Below are positions 43,340-52,380 of a stretch of DNA of 64,000 nucleotides, piece by piece. This stretch comes from Mycolicibacterium komanii. GTDB lineage: Bacteria > Actinomycetota > Actinomycetes > Mycobacteriales > Mycobacteriaceae. The first letter of the stretch is position 1, and each line of letters begins with the position of its first letter. The stretch spans positions 460,901 to 524,900 of the forward strand of contig NZ_CVTA01000011.1 in assembly GCF_001050035.1 (NCBI RefSeq), read 5' to 3'. Both the position numbers and the translations under genes were made by a program. The notes beneath the pieces were generated by a model, which did not search any database, was not told where the DNA came from, and saw only the letters and a list, made by a program, of their open reading frames with translations.

Positions 43340-46300
43340 CACGTCTCCAACGCCCGCAGCATCGGCAGCCACAGCCGACCCGAGTACGCGTCCAGCCCCC
43401 GCTCCACGAGGTGTTTCAACCACGTGCCCTTGCCGAACGCCAACTGGTATGCGGGTTCGTCCTCCTCGCCGGGGTACATGCCGGACCGCCATTTGTAGCC
43501 GGCGCGCTGCTCCGGATCGCCGTGGCCATGCACTGCTTCGGCCCAGGCGTAGGAGGTCTTCACCGGCAGCGGAAGCGGTTCGCGACGGCCCTGGTCGTAC
43601 ATCGTCACCAGATCGGCGAGCAGGTCGCGCGCGTGCTCGGCCGGTCTGCCCATCGACTCGACCCGCGGAGTGGATCCGCGTCGGGCCCGCCCGATGCTGA
43701 TCGCCTTCCACTCGCGGCCGGGGTCGTGAGCGAACAACGCCAGCAACGGAATCCACGGCTGCAGCAGATGGCGGCCGTCGAGCTTGGAATAGGTGACCGA
43801 CACCAGCCGCTCCCCGTAGACGGGCGTGACGGTGCCGGTGACCCGACGGCCGGCACCGATCTCGACGTCGATGTCGACCGCGCTCGGGTCGGTGCCGCGA
43901 TATGGCCGCGCGGCATCGGCGATCAGCGACGCCTGGTCGCAGATCTCGTTGGCCCGACGCCACCCGAGGTGCCCGGGCGGCAGTGTGCCGCGCCGCCACT
44001 CGGCCTGGCGAGCCTGGTCGGGATCCATGCCGCTCAACATGTCTCGCAGCATGCGGTCGCCGACCGTCCACTCCTCGAGCGCATCGATGTCGACGGGCAT
44101 CGCGTCCTCGACGCCGTCGACCTCCCACGGCAACGTGTAGTCCAGGGCGCGGAAGAACCCCTTCACCGGATCGCGGAAGAACGCGACCAGGTCGGCGAGC
44201 ACGACGTCGTCGGGCGGGGGAGCGGGCAGCGGGCCGGAGACGAACTTCGGCCGTTCCGCACGTTCGGCCGCGCGGGTGAGCGCCGAGCGCTTGACGGTCG
44301 AGTCGAACGTGAACGGCACGCCCGGAATCAATTCGCCGGGAATGACATTGCGGGTGTCGAACGGCTGCAGCGGATGCTTCACCATGATCGCACCGCGGAC
44401 CGGGTGCTCGGTGGTGCGGTCGAGGGTGTCGAGCAGCTCTGCGAGCGGGACGGCCGGCGGGCGTTCCTGACCGGAGTACTCGTTCGCTCCGGTGTAGGTG
44501 ATCACCAGTGTCTCGGTGGCCGCGCCGATGGCGTCGAGCAGCAATTGCCGGTCCTCGGAACGGATGTCGCGCTCACCGGTCATCGGTTCGCGGGCGAGCG
44601 CGTCGTCGCCGTCGACCACACCCAGCCGGGGGAACACCCCGTCGTCGAGGCCGACCAGGCACACGACGCGGTGCGGTACCGATCGCATCGGCACCATGGT
44701 GCAGACCGTCAGCGTGCCGGTGCGGAAGTTGGCGCGGGTGGGCCGGCCGGCGAGGTGGCGGTCGAGCAGTGCTCGGACGTCGGAGAGTCGCATTGCGGTG
44801 TGGGCGCGGGTGCCCGCCGTGGCGAGCACATCGGCGAATTCGCGCTCGACTTGGGCGGTCTGCCAGACGTCGTCGTCACCCACGCGGGTCAGCAAGCCGA
44901 TGCTGTCGGTCAGCGCCTGCAGCCACTGCGCGAGCGGCCGTGTGCCGGTGAGGGATTGGACCGCACACCGCAGGCGGTCAATGTACTCGGCCAGCTGGCC
45001 CGCCAGGTCGACCCGGTTGCTGCTGACGTCGTCGAGGGGCAGCGTGGTGTCGATCCAGGCGTGCGAGTCGTCGGACATGGCCACCCCGGCCAACACCCGG
45101 TCGATGCCGAAACGCCATGTGTTCTGGACGAAGTCGACGCCGTAGGGTTTGCGGTGTTCGGTGTCGAAGCCCCAGCGAATGTTGGCCTGCCGCACCCAGC
45201 GGGTGATGTCTTCGAGGTTGTCGTCGGTGAAGCCGAAGCGGGCGCGCACCGGCGCGGCCTGCGCGAGGTTGAGCACCTCGCTCGAGGTGGCCCGCCCACC
45301 GGCCAATGTGAGCAGTTGCGAAGCCACGCCCAGCAGGGGATTGGTCTGCACGAGCGACCGATCGGCGAGGCGGACGCGCAACTGGTGCGCCGGATGCACA
45401 CCCTTGATCATGTCGCCGAGCCCGAAACCGGCGACGATCAGAGGCGCGTAGGTCTCGATGTCCGGGCACATGACGAGGATGTCGCGCGGTTCGAGGGTCT
45501 CGTCGTCGGCGAGCAGACCGAGCAGAACCTCGCGGAGCACGTCGATCTGGCGGGCCGGTCCGTGGCAGCTGTGCACTTGAACCGAGAGGTCGGTGGTGTT
45601 GGGCGCTCGGCCTTGCGGCCGAATCGCGTTGGCGGTGATGTCGGACTGCAGCCACCCGAGAAGGGTGTCGGGGCGCTCCCGGCCGCCGAGGTATTCGTCG
45701 GCCAGAGGATCGCCCGGCAGCGCGCGCTGCAGTTCGCGAAGGTCGCGGCCGAGCGTGGCGAGCAGCGGATGGCCGACCCGCCGGTGGCTGTCGTCCTCGC
45801 GACGGGGGAGCTGGCCGTGCACCCCCTTGAGTTGCTGCCACAGATCGTCGCTCGGGTGCGGCAGCCACAGGTGCAGGTCGTGGTGGGTGGCCAGCGCGTC
45901 GAGCAGTTCGATCTCGGTGCTGGGCAGCCGGGTGTGCCCGAACAGCGACAGCCGCTCGGGTAGGTCCGTCGGCGATTCACACAGCCGCGCAACGGTTTTG
46001 GTGTGGCGTACATGCGGGGTGTCGGCGTCGACGCGTTCGATGAGCGCGCGCCACAGCGGCGGCTGCCAGGCGAGGTCGGCCGGAATGTCGCCGTCGGCGC
46101 CGTTCTCCCAGTCGATCAGCAGCTGTGGGCGTTGGCGGGCGTAGGAGGCGAACAGCCCCGCGAGCCTGCGGGCGACCGCGTAGCGCCGCCCTTGGCGCAG
46201 TTCGCGCTCTTCGCCGGCCTCGAAATGCCCGAGGTGGGTGGCCAGCGGTTTACACCAGTCCTCGGGGCAGGCGGCGTCGATGACCTCCATCAGCGGCCAC

Positions 46301-46581
46301 ACCATCGCGTCGGGCGACCACGGGTCGTCACGCTCGGTTCCGGTCAACTCCGCGATCAGCGAGCGCGGATTGCGGAACGCGATACCAGCGCAGACGCCGT
46401 CGGCGCCGGAGCCGCGCCCCAGCACATGGCTCAACCGCTGGCTCAGCCAGCGCTCGACACCCTTGGCCGGCACGATGACCAGCTCCTCGGCGAACGGGTC
46501 CGACAGCGGATGACGGAGCAGTGCGCCTAGCCCGTCGGCGAGAAGATCGGTGCGTTCAGCCCGGTGGATGTGAAGCGCCAT
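43339..46581 (-). CDS. recC: Exodeoxyribonuclease V subunit gamma (RecC)
   Basis: A 1080-residue scaffold subunit of RecBCD. It is helicase-shaped but without working Walker motifs, and recognises Chi-like sequences. Typical segments are LHIHRAERTDLLADGLGALL at the start, PAKGVERWLSQRLSHVLG, LFGHTRLPSTEIELLDALATHHDLHLWLPHPS and CHGPARQIDVLREVLLGLLADD. The ATG at 46581 gives the usual MALHIHRAERT N-terminus; the longer frame is not coding. It is the first gene of the recCBD operon and is divergent from a small lipoprotein-type gene starting at 46677. Confidence 0.94.
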   Translation of the reverse strand: MALHIHRAERTDLLADGLGALLRHPLSDPFAEELVIVPAKGVERWLSQRLSHVLGRGSGADGVCAGIAFRNPRSLIAELTGTERDDPWSPDAMVWPLMEVIDAACPEDWCKPLATHLGHFEAGEERELRQGRRYAVARRLAGLFASYARQRPQLLIDWENGADGDIPADLAWQPPLWRALIERVDADTPHVRHTKTVARLCESPTDLPERLSLFGHTRLPSTEIELLDALATHHDLHLWLPHPSDDLWQQLKGVHGQLPRREDDSHRRVGHPLLATLGRDLRELQRALPGDPLADEYLGGRERPDTLLGWLQSDITANAIRPQGRAPNTTDLSVQVHSCHGPARQIDVLREVLLGLLADDETLEPRDILVMCPDIETYAPLIVAGFGLGDMIKGVHPAHQLRVRLADRSLVQTNPLLGVASQLLTLAGGRATSSEVLNLAQAAPVRARFGFTDDNLEDITRWVRQANIRWGFDTEHRKPYGVDFVQNTWRFGIDRVLAGVAMSDDSHAWIDTTLPLDDVSSNRVDLAGQLAEYIDRLRCAVQSLTGTRPLAQWLQALTDSIGLLTRVGDDDVWQTAQVEREFADVLATAGTRAHTAMRLSDVRALLDRHLAGRPTRANFRTGTLTVCTMVPMRSVPHRVVCLVGLDDGVFPRLGVVDGDDALAREPMTGERDIRSEDRQLLLDAIGAATETLVITYTGANEYSGQERPPAVPLAELLDTLDRTTEHPVRGAIMVKHPLQPFDTRNVIPGELIPGVPFTFDSTVKRSALTRAAERAERPKFVSGPLPAPPPDDVVLADLVAFFRDPVKGFFRALDYTLPWEVDGVEDAMPVDIDALEEWTVGDRMLRDMLSGMDPDQARQAEWRRGTLPPGHLGWRRANEICDQASLIADAARPYRGTDPSAVDIDVEIGAGRRVTGTVTPVYGERLVSVTYSKLDGRHLLQPWIPLLALFAHDPGREWKAISIGRARRGSTPRVESMGRPAEHARDLLADLVTMYDQGRREPLPLPVKTSYAWAEAVHGHGDPEQRAGYKWRSGMYPGEEDEPAYQLAFGKGTWLKHLVERGLDAYSGRLWLPMLRALET

Positions 46582-46676
46582 TGCCGCCAACGATAGGTCG
46601 TGGGTCCGACGCGGACGGGGGTTTACCGTGGCGGTGGACGTTTGTAAGCGACCGAGCGAGGGAAAGCCAAGTTTCA

Positions 46677-47168
46677 ATGAATCGTTCGATGGCCGCGATG
46701 ATGACCATGGCCGCCAGCGCAGCCGCCTGTATCCCGATGATCACGACACCGGTCGCGGGAGCCCAGCCGACATGTGGCCCCGACCAGGACGACGCGTTAC
46801 GCCTCGCGTTCGCCCAGCTGCCGTTCGAGCCGCTCACCGGGGCCCCTTGGGACAGCACGCCGGTGGACAGCAACTACGACCCGTGCTCCGAACTCTCCAC
46901 CATCCTGGTGACGACCGAGGGCGGCACGGGAAGCTCACCGGTGCAGGCCCTGCTGTTTCACCGCGGCGAGTACGTCGGAACGGGGACATCCAAGGCGTAC
47001 GGGTTCACGTCGCTGGACTCCGCGGCCAGCAGCGACGACATGGTCGTGCTCAACTACAAGGTGCCCGGCGAGTGCAACGCCTGCACGCCCGCGGCGATCC
47101 ACAGCGCGCGGTATCGCTGGAACGGGGACCGAGCCGTGATGCTCGACCCGCCGCCACCGACGGCCTGA
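46677..47168 (+). CDS. Secreted LppP/LprE-family-like protein
   Basis: A 163-residue exported protein. A signal peptide (MNRSMAAMMTMAASAAACIPMITTPVAGAQP) ends near Ala28-Gln; a cysteine at residue 18 lies inside the hydrophobic core but is not in a convincing lipobox. The mature part has Cys pairs in PTCGPDQDDALRLAFAQLP, DPCSELS and PGECNACTP, and resembles the LppP/LprE family (QALLFHRGEYVGTGT, VVLNYKVP). The function of that family is unknown. It is divergent from recC. The HD-domain gene follows 14 bases after its stop. Confidence 0.8.
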   Translation: MNRSMAAMMTMAASAAACIPMITTPVAGAQPTCGPDQDDALRLAFAQLPFEPLTGAPWDSTPVDSNYDPCSELSTILVTTEGGTGSSPVQALLFHRGEYVGTGTSKAYGFTSLDSAASSDDMVVLNYKVPGECNACTPAAIHSARYRWNGDRAVMLDPPPPTA

Positions 47169-47182
47169 GGAAGGAGCATGAG

Positions 47183-47791
47183 GTGAGCGAAACGACGTCA
47201 CCGCGCCTGGGCCCGAAATTCCATGAGGCGCTGGGGTTCGCCGCCGAACTGCACCGCACCCAGACCCGCAAGGCCTCCGAGGTGCCGTACGTCGGTCATC
47301 TGCTGTCGGTCGCGGGGCTGGTGATCGAAGCCGACGGCACCGAGACCGAGGCGATCGCCGCTCTGCTGCACGACGCCGCCGAGGATCAGGGCGGCGACGT
47401 GACACTCGCGACGATCGAAGAGCGCTTCGGCACCGAGGTCGCCGGCATCGTCGAGGAGTGCAGCGACACAATCGTGACGCCGAAACCGCCGTGGCGCGAG
47501 CGCAAGCAAAACTACATCGAACACCTGAACACGGCCTCCGACAGCACGATTCGCGTGTCGATGGCCGACAAGCTGGACAACGCCAGGGCGATCCTGCGCG
47601 ACCTGCGCCGCTTCGGGCCGAAGGTGTGGCAGCGCTTCAACACCGATGACCCGCAGGAACATCTGTGGTACTACCGCTCGCTGCTCGAGGTGTACCGCCG
47701 GCGCAGCGACAGCTGGCTGGTCGACGAACTGTCCCGCGTCATCGAGACGCTGGCCGAGGAGATCGGCCCTCCGATCGCCGCTACCGTCTGA
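47183..47791 (+). CDS. HD-domain phosphohydrolase, MESH1/(p)ppGpp hydrolase-like
   Basis: A 202-residue HD-domain protein. The metal motif reads YVGHLLSVAGLVIEADGTETEAIAALLHDAAEDQGG with His and HD in place. It continues with TLATIEERFGTEVAGIVEECSDT and a VSMADKLDNARAILRDLRRFG block, matching the small (p)ppGpp hydrolases related to RelA/SpoT (MESH1 type). No synthetase domain is attached. The GTG start follows AAGGAGCATGAG; an ATG 5 bases earlier is out of frame. If correct, it would remove stringent-response alarmone or a similar nucleotide. Confidence 0.85.
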   Translation: MSETTSPRLGPKFHEALGFAAELHRTQTRKASEVPYVGHLLSVAGLVIEADGTETEAIAALLHDAAEDQGGDVTLATIEERFGTEVAGIVEECSDTIVTPKPPWRERKQNYIEHLNTASDSTIRVSMADKLDNARAILRDLRRFGPKVWQRFNTDDPQEHLWYYRSLLEVYRRRSDSWLVDELSRVIETLAEEIGPPIAATV

Positions 47792-47794
47792 CGA

Positions 47795-48631
47795 ATGGCA
47801 CGATCGGATGTTTTCATCACCGCCGCCGAGGTGGCGCGGCGACTCGACGCGGGTGAATCGCTGACGCTGTTGGACGTGCGTTGGCAGCTCGCCGAGCCCG
47901 ACGGCCGTGCCGCCTACGAACGGGGACACCTGCCCGGGGCGGTGTACGTCTCGCTCGAGGACGAGCTGAGCGATCACACCGTCGAAGGCCGCGGACGGCA
48001 CCCGCTGCCGCCCGGGACCGCACTCCAGGCGGCCGCCCGCCGCTGGGGCGTGCGGACCGGGGTGCCGGTGGTGGTCTACGACGACTGGAACCGCGCCGGA
48101 TCCGCACGCGCCTGGTGGGTGCTGACCGCGGCCGGCATCGACGACGTCCGGATCCTCGACGGCGGGCTCGCGGCGTGGACGAGCGCCGGCGGCGCGTTGC
48201 AAACCGGTCCCGTCGAACCCGAACCCGGTGACGTGACCGTCGCCCACGACGACCTCTACGCCGGCGCGCGCCGCACCGTCACCGCCGACGCGCTGCTGGA
48301 ACCGGGCAGGATCGTGCTCGACGCACGAGCGCCCGAACGGTTCCGCGGCGAGGTCGAACCGGTCGACCCGGTCGCCGGGCACGTCCCCGGCGCGGTCAAC
48401 GTCCCGAGCACCCGCCTGCTGGCCGACGACGGCACGTTGCTCCCCGACGCCGACCTCGCCCGGGAGTTCGAGGATGCGGATGACGTCGCGGTGTACTGCG
48501 GGTCGGGGGTGACGGCGGCGGTGACGATCGCCGGCCTGGCCGCGGCGGGAGTGGACGCCGCGCTGTTTCCCGGTTCGTGGTCCGAATGGAGTTCGGACCC
48601 GTCGCGCCCGGTGGCGCGCGGGTCCGGCTAG
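47795..48631 (+). CDS. Two-domain rhodanese sulfurtransferase
   Basis: A 278-residue protein with two rhodanese domains, an inactive N-terminal one (LTLLDVRWQLAEPDGRAAYERGHLPGAVYVSL) and an active C-terminal one with the persulfide-forming Cys in VAVYCGSGVTAAVT. The active loop CGSGVTA fits thiosulfate or 3-mercaptopyruvate sulfurtransferases such as mycobacterial SseA-type proteins. It is cytosolic. It starts 3 bases after the HD-domain gene, and a strong hairpin terminator follows. Confidence 0.9.
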   Translation: MARSDVFITAAEVARRLDAGESLTLLDVRWQLAEPDGRAAYERGHLPGAVYVSLEDELSDHTVEGRGRHPLPPGTALQAAARRWGVRTGVPVVVYDDWNRAGSARAWWVLTAAGIDDVRILDGGLAAWTSAGGALQTGPVEPEPGDVTVAHDDLYAGARRTVTADALLEPGRIVLDARAPERFRGEVEPVDPVAGHVPGAVNVPSTRLLADDGTLLPDADLAREFEDADDVAVYCGSGVTAAVTIAGLAAAGVDAALFPGSWSEWSSDPSRPVARGSG

Positions 48632-48644
48632 CCCGGTACATGAC

Positions 48645-48679
48645 GAGGCCCTCCCGGATACCCCGCCCGGGAGGGCCTC
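48645..48679. terminator. Bidirectional hairpin terminator
   Basis: A perfect 13-base stem (GAGGCCCTCCCGG with its complement) closes a 9-base loop. It lies between the rhodanese gene (plus) and the small secreted peptide gene (minus), which end toward each other, so it can serve both. Confidence 0.88.
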
Positions 48680-48696
48680 TGTGAGTGGTGCCTGGA

Positions 48697-48939
48697 TCAG
48701 CGGCGGTAGTCCGGCTGGACCCGCTGCAGGTGGTTGATGCCGTGGTTGTGGCGGGCCCCGGTGGCCGGGTGGGCCTTCACGTTGGGGGTGGCGACGAGGC
48801 CCGGCCGCGGCGTGGTGTCCTGCGTGTAGGTTCCGGCGTTCGCGGCACCGGCGAAGCCGAGGGCTCCGGCCAGGATTCCGGCTGCGACGACCGGCAGGGC
48901 GAAGAACTGGGCGACGCGGCGGGTGGTGTTGGTGTTCAT
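48697..48939 (-). CDS. Small secreted His-containing peptide
   Basis: An 80-residue precursor with a clear signal peptide (RRVAQFFALPVVAAGILAGALGFAGAANA, cleavage predicted after ANA). The mature peptide is about 45 residues, basic and Pro/Thr-rich, with ARHNHGINHLQRVQPDYRR at the end. The H-x-H-x3-H cluster could bind a metal, but there is no known family. The ATG at 48939 has an excellent AGGAGATCGAA ribosome site; the longer upstream frame lacks one. The stretch 48940-49114 upstream holds no other recognised feature. Confidence 0.75.
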   Translation of the reverse strand: MNTNTTRRVAQFFALPVVAAGILAGALGFAGAANAGTYTQDTTPRPGLVATPNVKAHPATGARHNHGINHLQRVQPDYRR

Positions 48940-49114
48940 TTCGATCTCCTCGTTGAGTTCGTTTCGTTTCTCTGCCGGTTGTTCCGGCGATGACTCAAGA
49001 GTGCTGGACCGCAGGTCATCTGTATGTCGACCGACCGGAGGGTGAACCGGACGAAATGCGTGTCCACCGATCGGGGGATACGACCTAAGCTGCAGGAGGC
49101 GGACAGGAGCACTC

Positions 49115-50011
49115 ATGGACGTTCTGCGCACACCCGACGACCGCTTCGCGAACCTCGCCGGTTACCCGTTCGCGCCGCACTACGTCGACGTCACCGCATC
49201 CGACACCGGGCCGCTGCGGATGCATTACGTCGACGAAGGCCCGGCCGACGGGCCGCCCGTCGTCCTGCTGCACGGCGAACCGACGTGGAGTTACCTGTAC
49301 CGCACCATGATTCCGCCCCTGGTCGCCGGCGGCCTCCGGGTACTGGCGCCCGACCTCATCGGGTTCGGTCGTTCCGACAAACCCTCTCGCACAGGGGATT
49401 ACACCTACCTACGTCACGTCGAGTGGGTGACCTCCTGGTTCACCGCACTCGACTTGCGCGACACCACGATCTTCGTGCAGGACTGGGGTTCGTTGATCGG
49501 GCTGCGCATCGCCGCGGAGCATGACGAGCGGATCGCACGCGTCGTCGTCGCCAACGGCTTCCTGCCGGCCGGACAGAACAGGGCGAACCTTCCGTTCCGG
49601 ATCTGGCGCGCGTTCGCGCGGTACACCCCGGTGTTCCCAGCCGGACGCATCGTCGCGATGGGCACGGTGACCGATGTGCCGGCCCGCATCCGCGCCGGAT
49701 ACGATGCGCCGTTCCCGCACAAGCGCTTTCAGGCCGGCGCCCGCGCGTTCCCCGCGTTGGTGCCGACGGAACCGAATGATCCCGCGCTACCGGCCAACCG
49801 CGCGGCGTGGGATGCGTTGGGGCGCTGGGGGAAACCGTTCCTGTGCGTCTTCGGCGCGAAGGATCCCATCCTCGGCCGCGCCGACCGTCCGTTGATCGAG
49901 CACGTCCCGGGTGCGTCCGGTCAACCCCACGCCCGCATCAACGGCAGCCATTTCGTTCAGGAGGACTGCGGCCCCGAGCTGGCCGAGCGAATCCTTCAGT
50001 GGCGCACCTAG
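49115..50011 (+). CDS. Haloalkane dehalogenase family alpha/beta hydrolase
   Basis: A 298-residue alpha/beta hydrolase of the haloalkane dehalogenase family (DhmA/DhlA branch), which displaces a halide from a haloalkane to give an alcohol. The oxyanion motif is [13 protein letters not shown]. The nucleophile Asp123 with halide-holding Trp124 is in [12 protein letters not shown]. The acid is in GAKDPILG and the His in NGSHFVQED. It probably belongs to the DhmA (Rv2296-like) group. Some members in mycobacteria have unknown natural substrates. Its stop overlaps that of the convergent DUF3060 gene (CTAG). Confidence 0.9.
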   Translation: MDVLRTPDDRFANLAGYPFAPHYVDVTASDTGPLRMHYVDEGPADGPPVVLLHGEPTWSYLYRTMIPPLVAGGLRVLAPDLIGFGRSDKPSRTGDYTYLRHVEWVTSWFTALDLRDTTIFVQDWGSLIGLRIAAEHDERIARVVVANGFLPAGQNRANLPFRIWRAFARYTPVFPAGRIVAMGTVTDVPARIRAGYDAPFPHKRFQAGARAFPALVPTEPNDPALPANRAAWDALGRWGKPFLCVFGAKDPILGRADRPLIEHVPGASGQPHARINGSHFVQEDCGPELAERILQWRT

Positions 50012-50757
50012 CCTCGGGTGACGGTGTTCCTCGACGTCACGTTCACCTCGGGGTCGCCGGAGTGGTAGACAACCTGGTTGTCGAAGCCTGATGCGCCGAT
50101 CTCGTCGGCGCTGTCGATGCTCACCTGGTTCTCGACGCCCGACACCGTCACGCTCAGGCAGTGACCGAGCAGCGTCACCGTGTTGTTGACGCCGCTGACG
50201 GTGATGTTGCTGCCGTTGCACTCGACGGTCTCGTTCCTTTTGACCCCGGAGACGCTGTAGTTCCCGCCGGCCGGCGCGACGGCGACCTTGGGTTCGTCGC
50301 TCGGCAGCTGGGTGGGCAGCTGGGTCGGCAGCAGGACGGTCGGCGCCTCGCGCGACGGGCCGATCGTCACGCTGCCGCCGCGGGGATCGTCGTCTCCGGT
50401 GGCGATGGAAATGCCGGGGCGACCGGTGATCTCCTCCGTCTTCGAGTTCAGCGTCCACACCAGCGCGCCGATGCCGGCGACGATGAACACCGCGACCGCG
50501 GCGACCAGTCCGAAGATCAACCCGAGTGGCACGCCGCTCTTCGTCGGTCCCGGTGGAAAGGAGACGCCGAACGGCGGCGCGCTGTACGGCGATTGCGGGG
50601 GATAGGGCTGGTGCGGCGGTCCGTACACCGGCGGGGGCAGCGCTGACGTCTGATAGTCGTCGGGCCGCTGCGATGTGCCCAATTCGACGGCGCCGCGGTC
50701 GGCCAGCGGTTGCTCCAGCTGCCGGATGCGCGCCTCCGGGTCGTCCTCGGGGTTCAT
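50008..50757 (-). CDS. DUF3060 family membrane-anchored protein
   Basis: A 249-residue protein. A Pro/Tyr-rich cytosolic tail ([24 protein letters not shown]) is followed by one membrane helix (about 78-104). A Pro-rich linker ([16 protein letters not shown]) with a duplicated LPTQLP then leads to a DUF3060 beta domain ([31 protein letters not shown]), which has a repeated V-x-SG-x-N-x-V beta-roll pattern. The topology is N-in, C-out. The role of DUF3060 is not known; a cell-envelope stabiliser or scaffold is plausible. Its TAG stop shares a CTAG with the convergent dehalogenase. Confidence 0.85.
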   Translation of the reverse strand: MNPEDDPEARIRQLEQPLADRGAVELGTSQRPDDYQTSALPPPVYGPPHQPYPPQSPYSAPPFGVSFPPGPTKSGVPLGLIFGLVAAVAVFIVAGIGALVWTLNSKTEEITGRPGISIATGDDDPRGGSVTIGPSREAPTVLLPTQLPTQLPSDEPKVAVAPAGGNYSVSGVKRNETVECNGSNITVSGVNNTVTLLGHCLSVTVSGVENQVSIDSADEIGASGFDNQVVYHSGDPEVNVTSRNTVTRG

Positions 50758-50814
50758 GCGCAGATGGTGCCATAACGTCGTTTGCGCCGCCGAAATACCG
50801 GCAACCCGGCACGC

Positions 50815-51183
50815 ATGCTCGGAAAGCTGCGATCAACCGTCGTCGACTGCAAGGATCCGATGCGGCTCGCCACCTTCTACGCGGGCGTCCTCGGCGGCGA
50901 CATCGAGAAGGAAGACGACACCTGGGTGGTGCTCACCGATCCGGCCGGCCGACGCCTGGCGTTCCAATACTCGCCGGAGCACGAGCCGCCACGCTTCCCC
51001 GATCCGCGCGGTTCGCAACAATTCCACCTCGACATCCAGGTCGACGATCCCGACGCGGCCGAACACGAGGTGCTCGACCTCGGCGCCACACGAGTGGCCG
51101 ACGCCGAGGAGGACTCGAAGTTCCGGGTGTTCCGCGACCCGGCGGGGCACACGTTCTGCCTCGTCTGGGGCATCACCGACTAG
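50815..51183 (+). CDS. VOC-superfamily (glyoxalase-like) protein
   Basis: A 122-residue vicinal-oxygen-chelate protein. It reads KLRSTVVDCKDPMRLATFYAGVLGG at the start, FHLDIQVDDPDAAEHEVLDLGAT in the middle and FRVFRDPAGHTFCLVWG at the end, with His in the second and Glu/His-type positions of the metal site. It may be a dioxygenase, glyoxalase or antibiotic-resistance protein; substrate unknown. The ATG at 50815 was chosen because the upstream frame does not resemble the family. Confidence 0.87.
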   Translation: MLGKLRSTVVDCKDPMRLATFYAGVLGGDIEKEDDTWVVLTDPAGRRLAFQYSPEHEPPRFPDPRGSQQFHLDIQVDDPDAAEHEVLDLGATRVADAEEDSKFRVFRDPAGHTFCLVWGITD

Positions 51184-51243
51184 CCGCGACGGCAAATCGC
51201 CGGCGCCAGGTTTTCGAGGCGTCGAAGTTGGTACTCAGGACCC

Positions 51244-52380
51244 GTGGTGGCTCCAGGTTTTGTGGCCGTCGGCAGCGGTCCTGCCGGGGTGAGCGCTGCG
51301 GAAACGTTCCGGAGCAAGCACCCCGACATCCCGGTGCGCATCCTGACCACCGATCCGGCGCTGCCCTACGCGAAGCCGCCGCTGAGCAAGGACTTCCTCT
51401 GTGGTCGCGACACCAACCTCGCCCTGCACAGCGAGCGGTGGTTCGAGCGCAACGCCGTCGACCTGATCCGCGGCATCACCGTCGACCGCATCGACGTCGA
51501 CCGCCAGGAGGTCGTGACGGCGGGCGGCCAGCGCTACCCCTACTGGCATCTCGTGCTGGCCTCCGGCTCCGTCCCGGTGCGGCCGCCGATTCCCGGTGTT
51601 GAGTCCGCGTTGACGTTGCGCTCGTTCGCCGACGCGGTCGCGCTGAAGATGGCCGCGCGGTACTCCGACTGCGCCGTGGTGATCGGCGCCGGACTGATCG
51701 GCTGCGAGGCCGCGTCCTGCCTCGCCGCGCGTGGGGTCGCCACGATGGTCGTCGCCGCCGAACACGTCCCGCTGCAGCGCCGGTTCGGCCTCGAGGCCGG
51801 GGAACGCGTCGCGAAGCTGCTGTCGGACAACGGCGTTCGGTTCGCCGGCGAGACGACCGTGGCCGCTATCGAGGACACCCGCGTGGTCCTGGGCAGCGGT
51901 GAGGCCGTCGACGCCGACCTCGTGGTGTGCGCGACGGGGGTACGCCCCGACATCCGCCTTGCCGAAAACGCGGGCCTGCAGACCCTCGACGGGCGCATCG
52001 TCGTCGACGAGCACATGCACACCTCGGCGCGCAACGTATACGCCGCCGGCGATGTGGCGCTGGCGCACAACGTGACCGCCTGCCGCCGAATCCCGGCCGA
52101 ACACTGGCGCGACGCCGCGCATCAGGGCCACGTCGCCGGTCTGACCGCCGCCGGCTTCCCCGCGGCGTGGGACACCGTGCCCGGGTTCTCCTGCACCATC
52201 GGCACTTCCGTGCTCAAGTACCGCGGGTGGGGCGTCGGCTACGACCATGCCCGGTTCGTCGACCACCACACCGGATTCACGGTCTGGTACGAGTCGGGCG
52301 GGAACGTCGTCGGAGTGCTCACGCTCGGGGCCGACGACGATCACCGCCGCGGCGGCGAGCTGCTCACCGGTTCAGGTTGA
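51244..52380 (+). CDS. Ferredoxin-reductase-type FAD/NAD(P) oxidoreductase
   Basis: A 378-residue flavoprotein with two dinucleotide-binding motifs: [17 protein letters not shown] near the start (variant GSGPAG) and [21 protein letters not shown] in the middle. It also has NVYAAGDVA near residue 270. The C-terminal part ([25 protein letters not shown]) follows the putidaredoxin-reductase-like pattern. It would pass electrons from NAD(P)H to a ferredoxin, possibly for a P450, but no ferredoxin gene is adjacent. The GTG start is used. It ends in a 9-base overlap with the convergent HD-GYP/LuxR gene. Confidence 0.9.
   Translation: MVAPGFVAVGSGPAGVSAAETFRSKHPDIPVRILTTDPALPYAKPPLSKDFLCGRDTNLALHSERWFERNAVDLIRGITVDRIDVDRQEVVTAGGQRYPYWHLVLASGSVPVRPPIPGVESALTLRSFADAVALKMAARYSDCAVVIGAGLIGCEAASCLAARGVATMVVAAEHVPLQRRFGLEAGERVAKLLSDNGVRFAGETTVAAIEDTRVVLGSGEAVDADLVVCATGVRPDIRLAENAGLQTLDGRIVVDEHMHTSARNVYAAGDVALAHNVTACRRIPAEHWRDAAHQGHVAGLTAAGFPAAWDTVPGFSCTIGTSVLKYRGWGVGYDHARFVDHHTGFTVWYESGGNVVGVLTLGADDDHRRGGELLTGSG

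Noticed and set aside
41030..43498. Plus-strand open frame of 822 codons inside recB
   Set aside because: Antisense shadow of RecB, with repetitive Arg/Val/Gly composition and no recognised motif.
43411..45963. Plus-strand open frame of 850 codons inside recC
   Set aside because: Antisense shadow of RecC with no start signal or domain.
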